Below the pieces are notes generated by a model. The model was given only the letters and a program-made list of their open reading frames with translations, made no database searches and was not told the origin of the DNA. From Bryobacterales bacterium (GTDB taxonomy: Bacteria > Acidobacteriota > Terriglobia > Bryobacterales > UBA6623), in assembly GCA_022826925.1 (NCBI GenBank), contig JAJDTX010000010.1, positions 1 through 43,880 on the forward strand: DNA of 43,880 nt. The letters run 5' to 3'. A program made the position numbers and the translations under genes. Shown here in pieces: positions 43,854 through 43,880 of this stretch (position 1 is its first letter; the number at the start of each line of letters is the position of its first letter).

Positions 43854-43880
43854 TTCATCCTTTCAATCAATGTGCTTCTT

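Noticed and set aside
1..43880. CRISPR array, complete insertion sequence or rRNA
   Set aside because: No regularly spaced repeats, no transposase with terminal inverted repeats and no rRNA signature were seen in the window.

Overview
The window is GC-rich bacterial chromosome. It carries about 29 intact genes, one tRNA, a gene cut by the left edge and several broken genes. No universal marker is present, so the host can only be inferred. Three periplasmic sulfatases, many short Tat-like (RRxFL-type) leaders, a TRAP operon, a sponge-symbiont-style mono-modular polyketide synthase and scattered toxin-antitoxin debris suggest an Acidobacteriota-like (Bryobacterales/Solibacter type) or similar marine or host-associated lineage. 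That is inference, not proof.

Layout. 1-405 (-): start of an RND efflux adaptor, divergent from the biosynthetic genes. 837-12284 (+): a compact three-gene lipid/polyketide operon, made of a fully reducing KS-AT-DH-ER-KR-ACP synthase, a B12-binding radical SAM protein and a thioester reductase fused to a sulfotransferase. A convergent tandem metallo-beta-lactamase-fold protein follows (12465-14459). 14560-18767: a mixed stretch with Tag DNA glycosylase, a DUF433 antitoxin whose toxin has decayed, a peptidase-M19-like protein lacking key metal ligands, a PaaG-like crotonase and an S24 repressor. 18774-21886: a secreted amidohydrolase, then a two-gene unit of a two-cluster ferredoxin-like protein and a cysteine-rich protein I do not recognise.

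22403-31437 is a sulfated-glycan-type catabolic island: an esterase/SMP-30 fusion, three FGly-type sulfatases and an SGNH-hydrolase/BNR-propeller fusion. 31447-35187 is a graveyard: an RraA C-terminal remnant, a tyrosine-recombinase remnant and an MmeI-like restriction gene killed by a nonsense codon, along with an intact methyltransferase, a membrane-anchored Mrr-type nuclease and an orphan HigA-like antitoxin. 35570-38140 is a three-gene exported redox operon (FMN hydroxy-acid oxidase, propeller, tetraheme cytochrome c) behind a perfect 17-bp palindrome. 39048-42751 (-) is an aldolase-TRAP (P-Q-M) operon. The right end has tRNA-Pro(CGG), a YtxH protein and an Excalibur-domain protein.

The best candidate for an undescribed system is 837-12284. 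The gene content predicts a saturated chain, possibly methylated by radical SAM chemistry, released reductively as an aldehyde or alcohol by the reductase and sulfated by the fused sulfotransferase. The product would be an alkyl-sulfate type lipid. The second candidate is the exported hydroxy-acid oxidase/tetraheme cytochrome operon; the third is the ferredoxin/unknown pair at 20400-21886.
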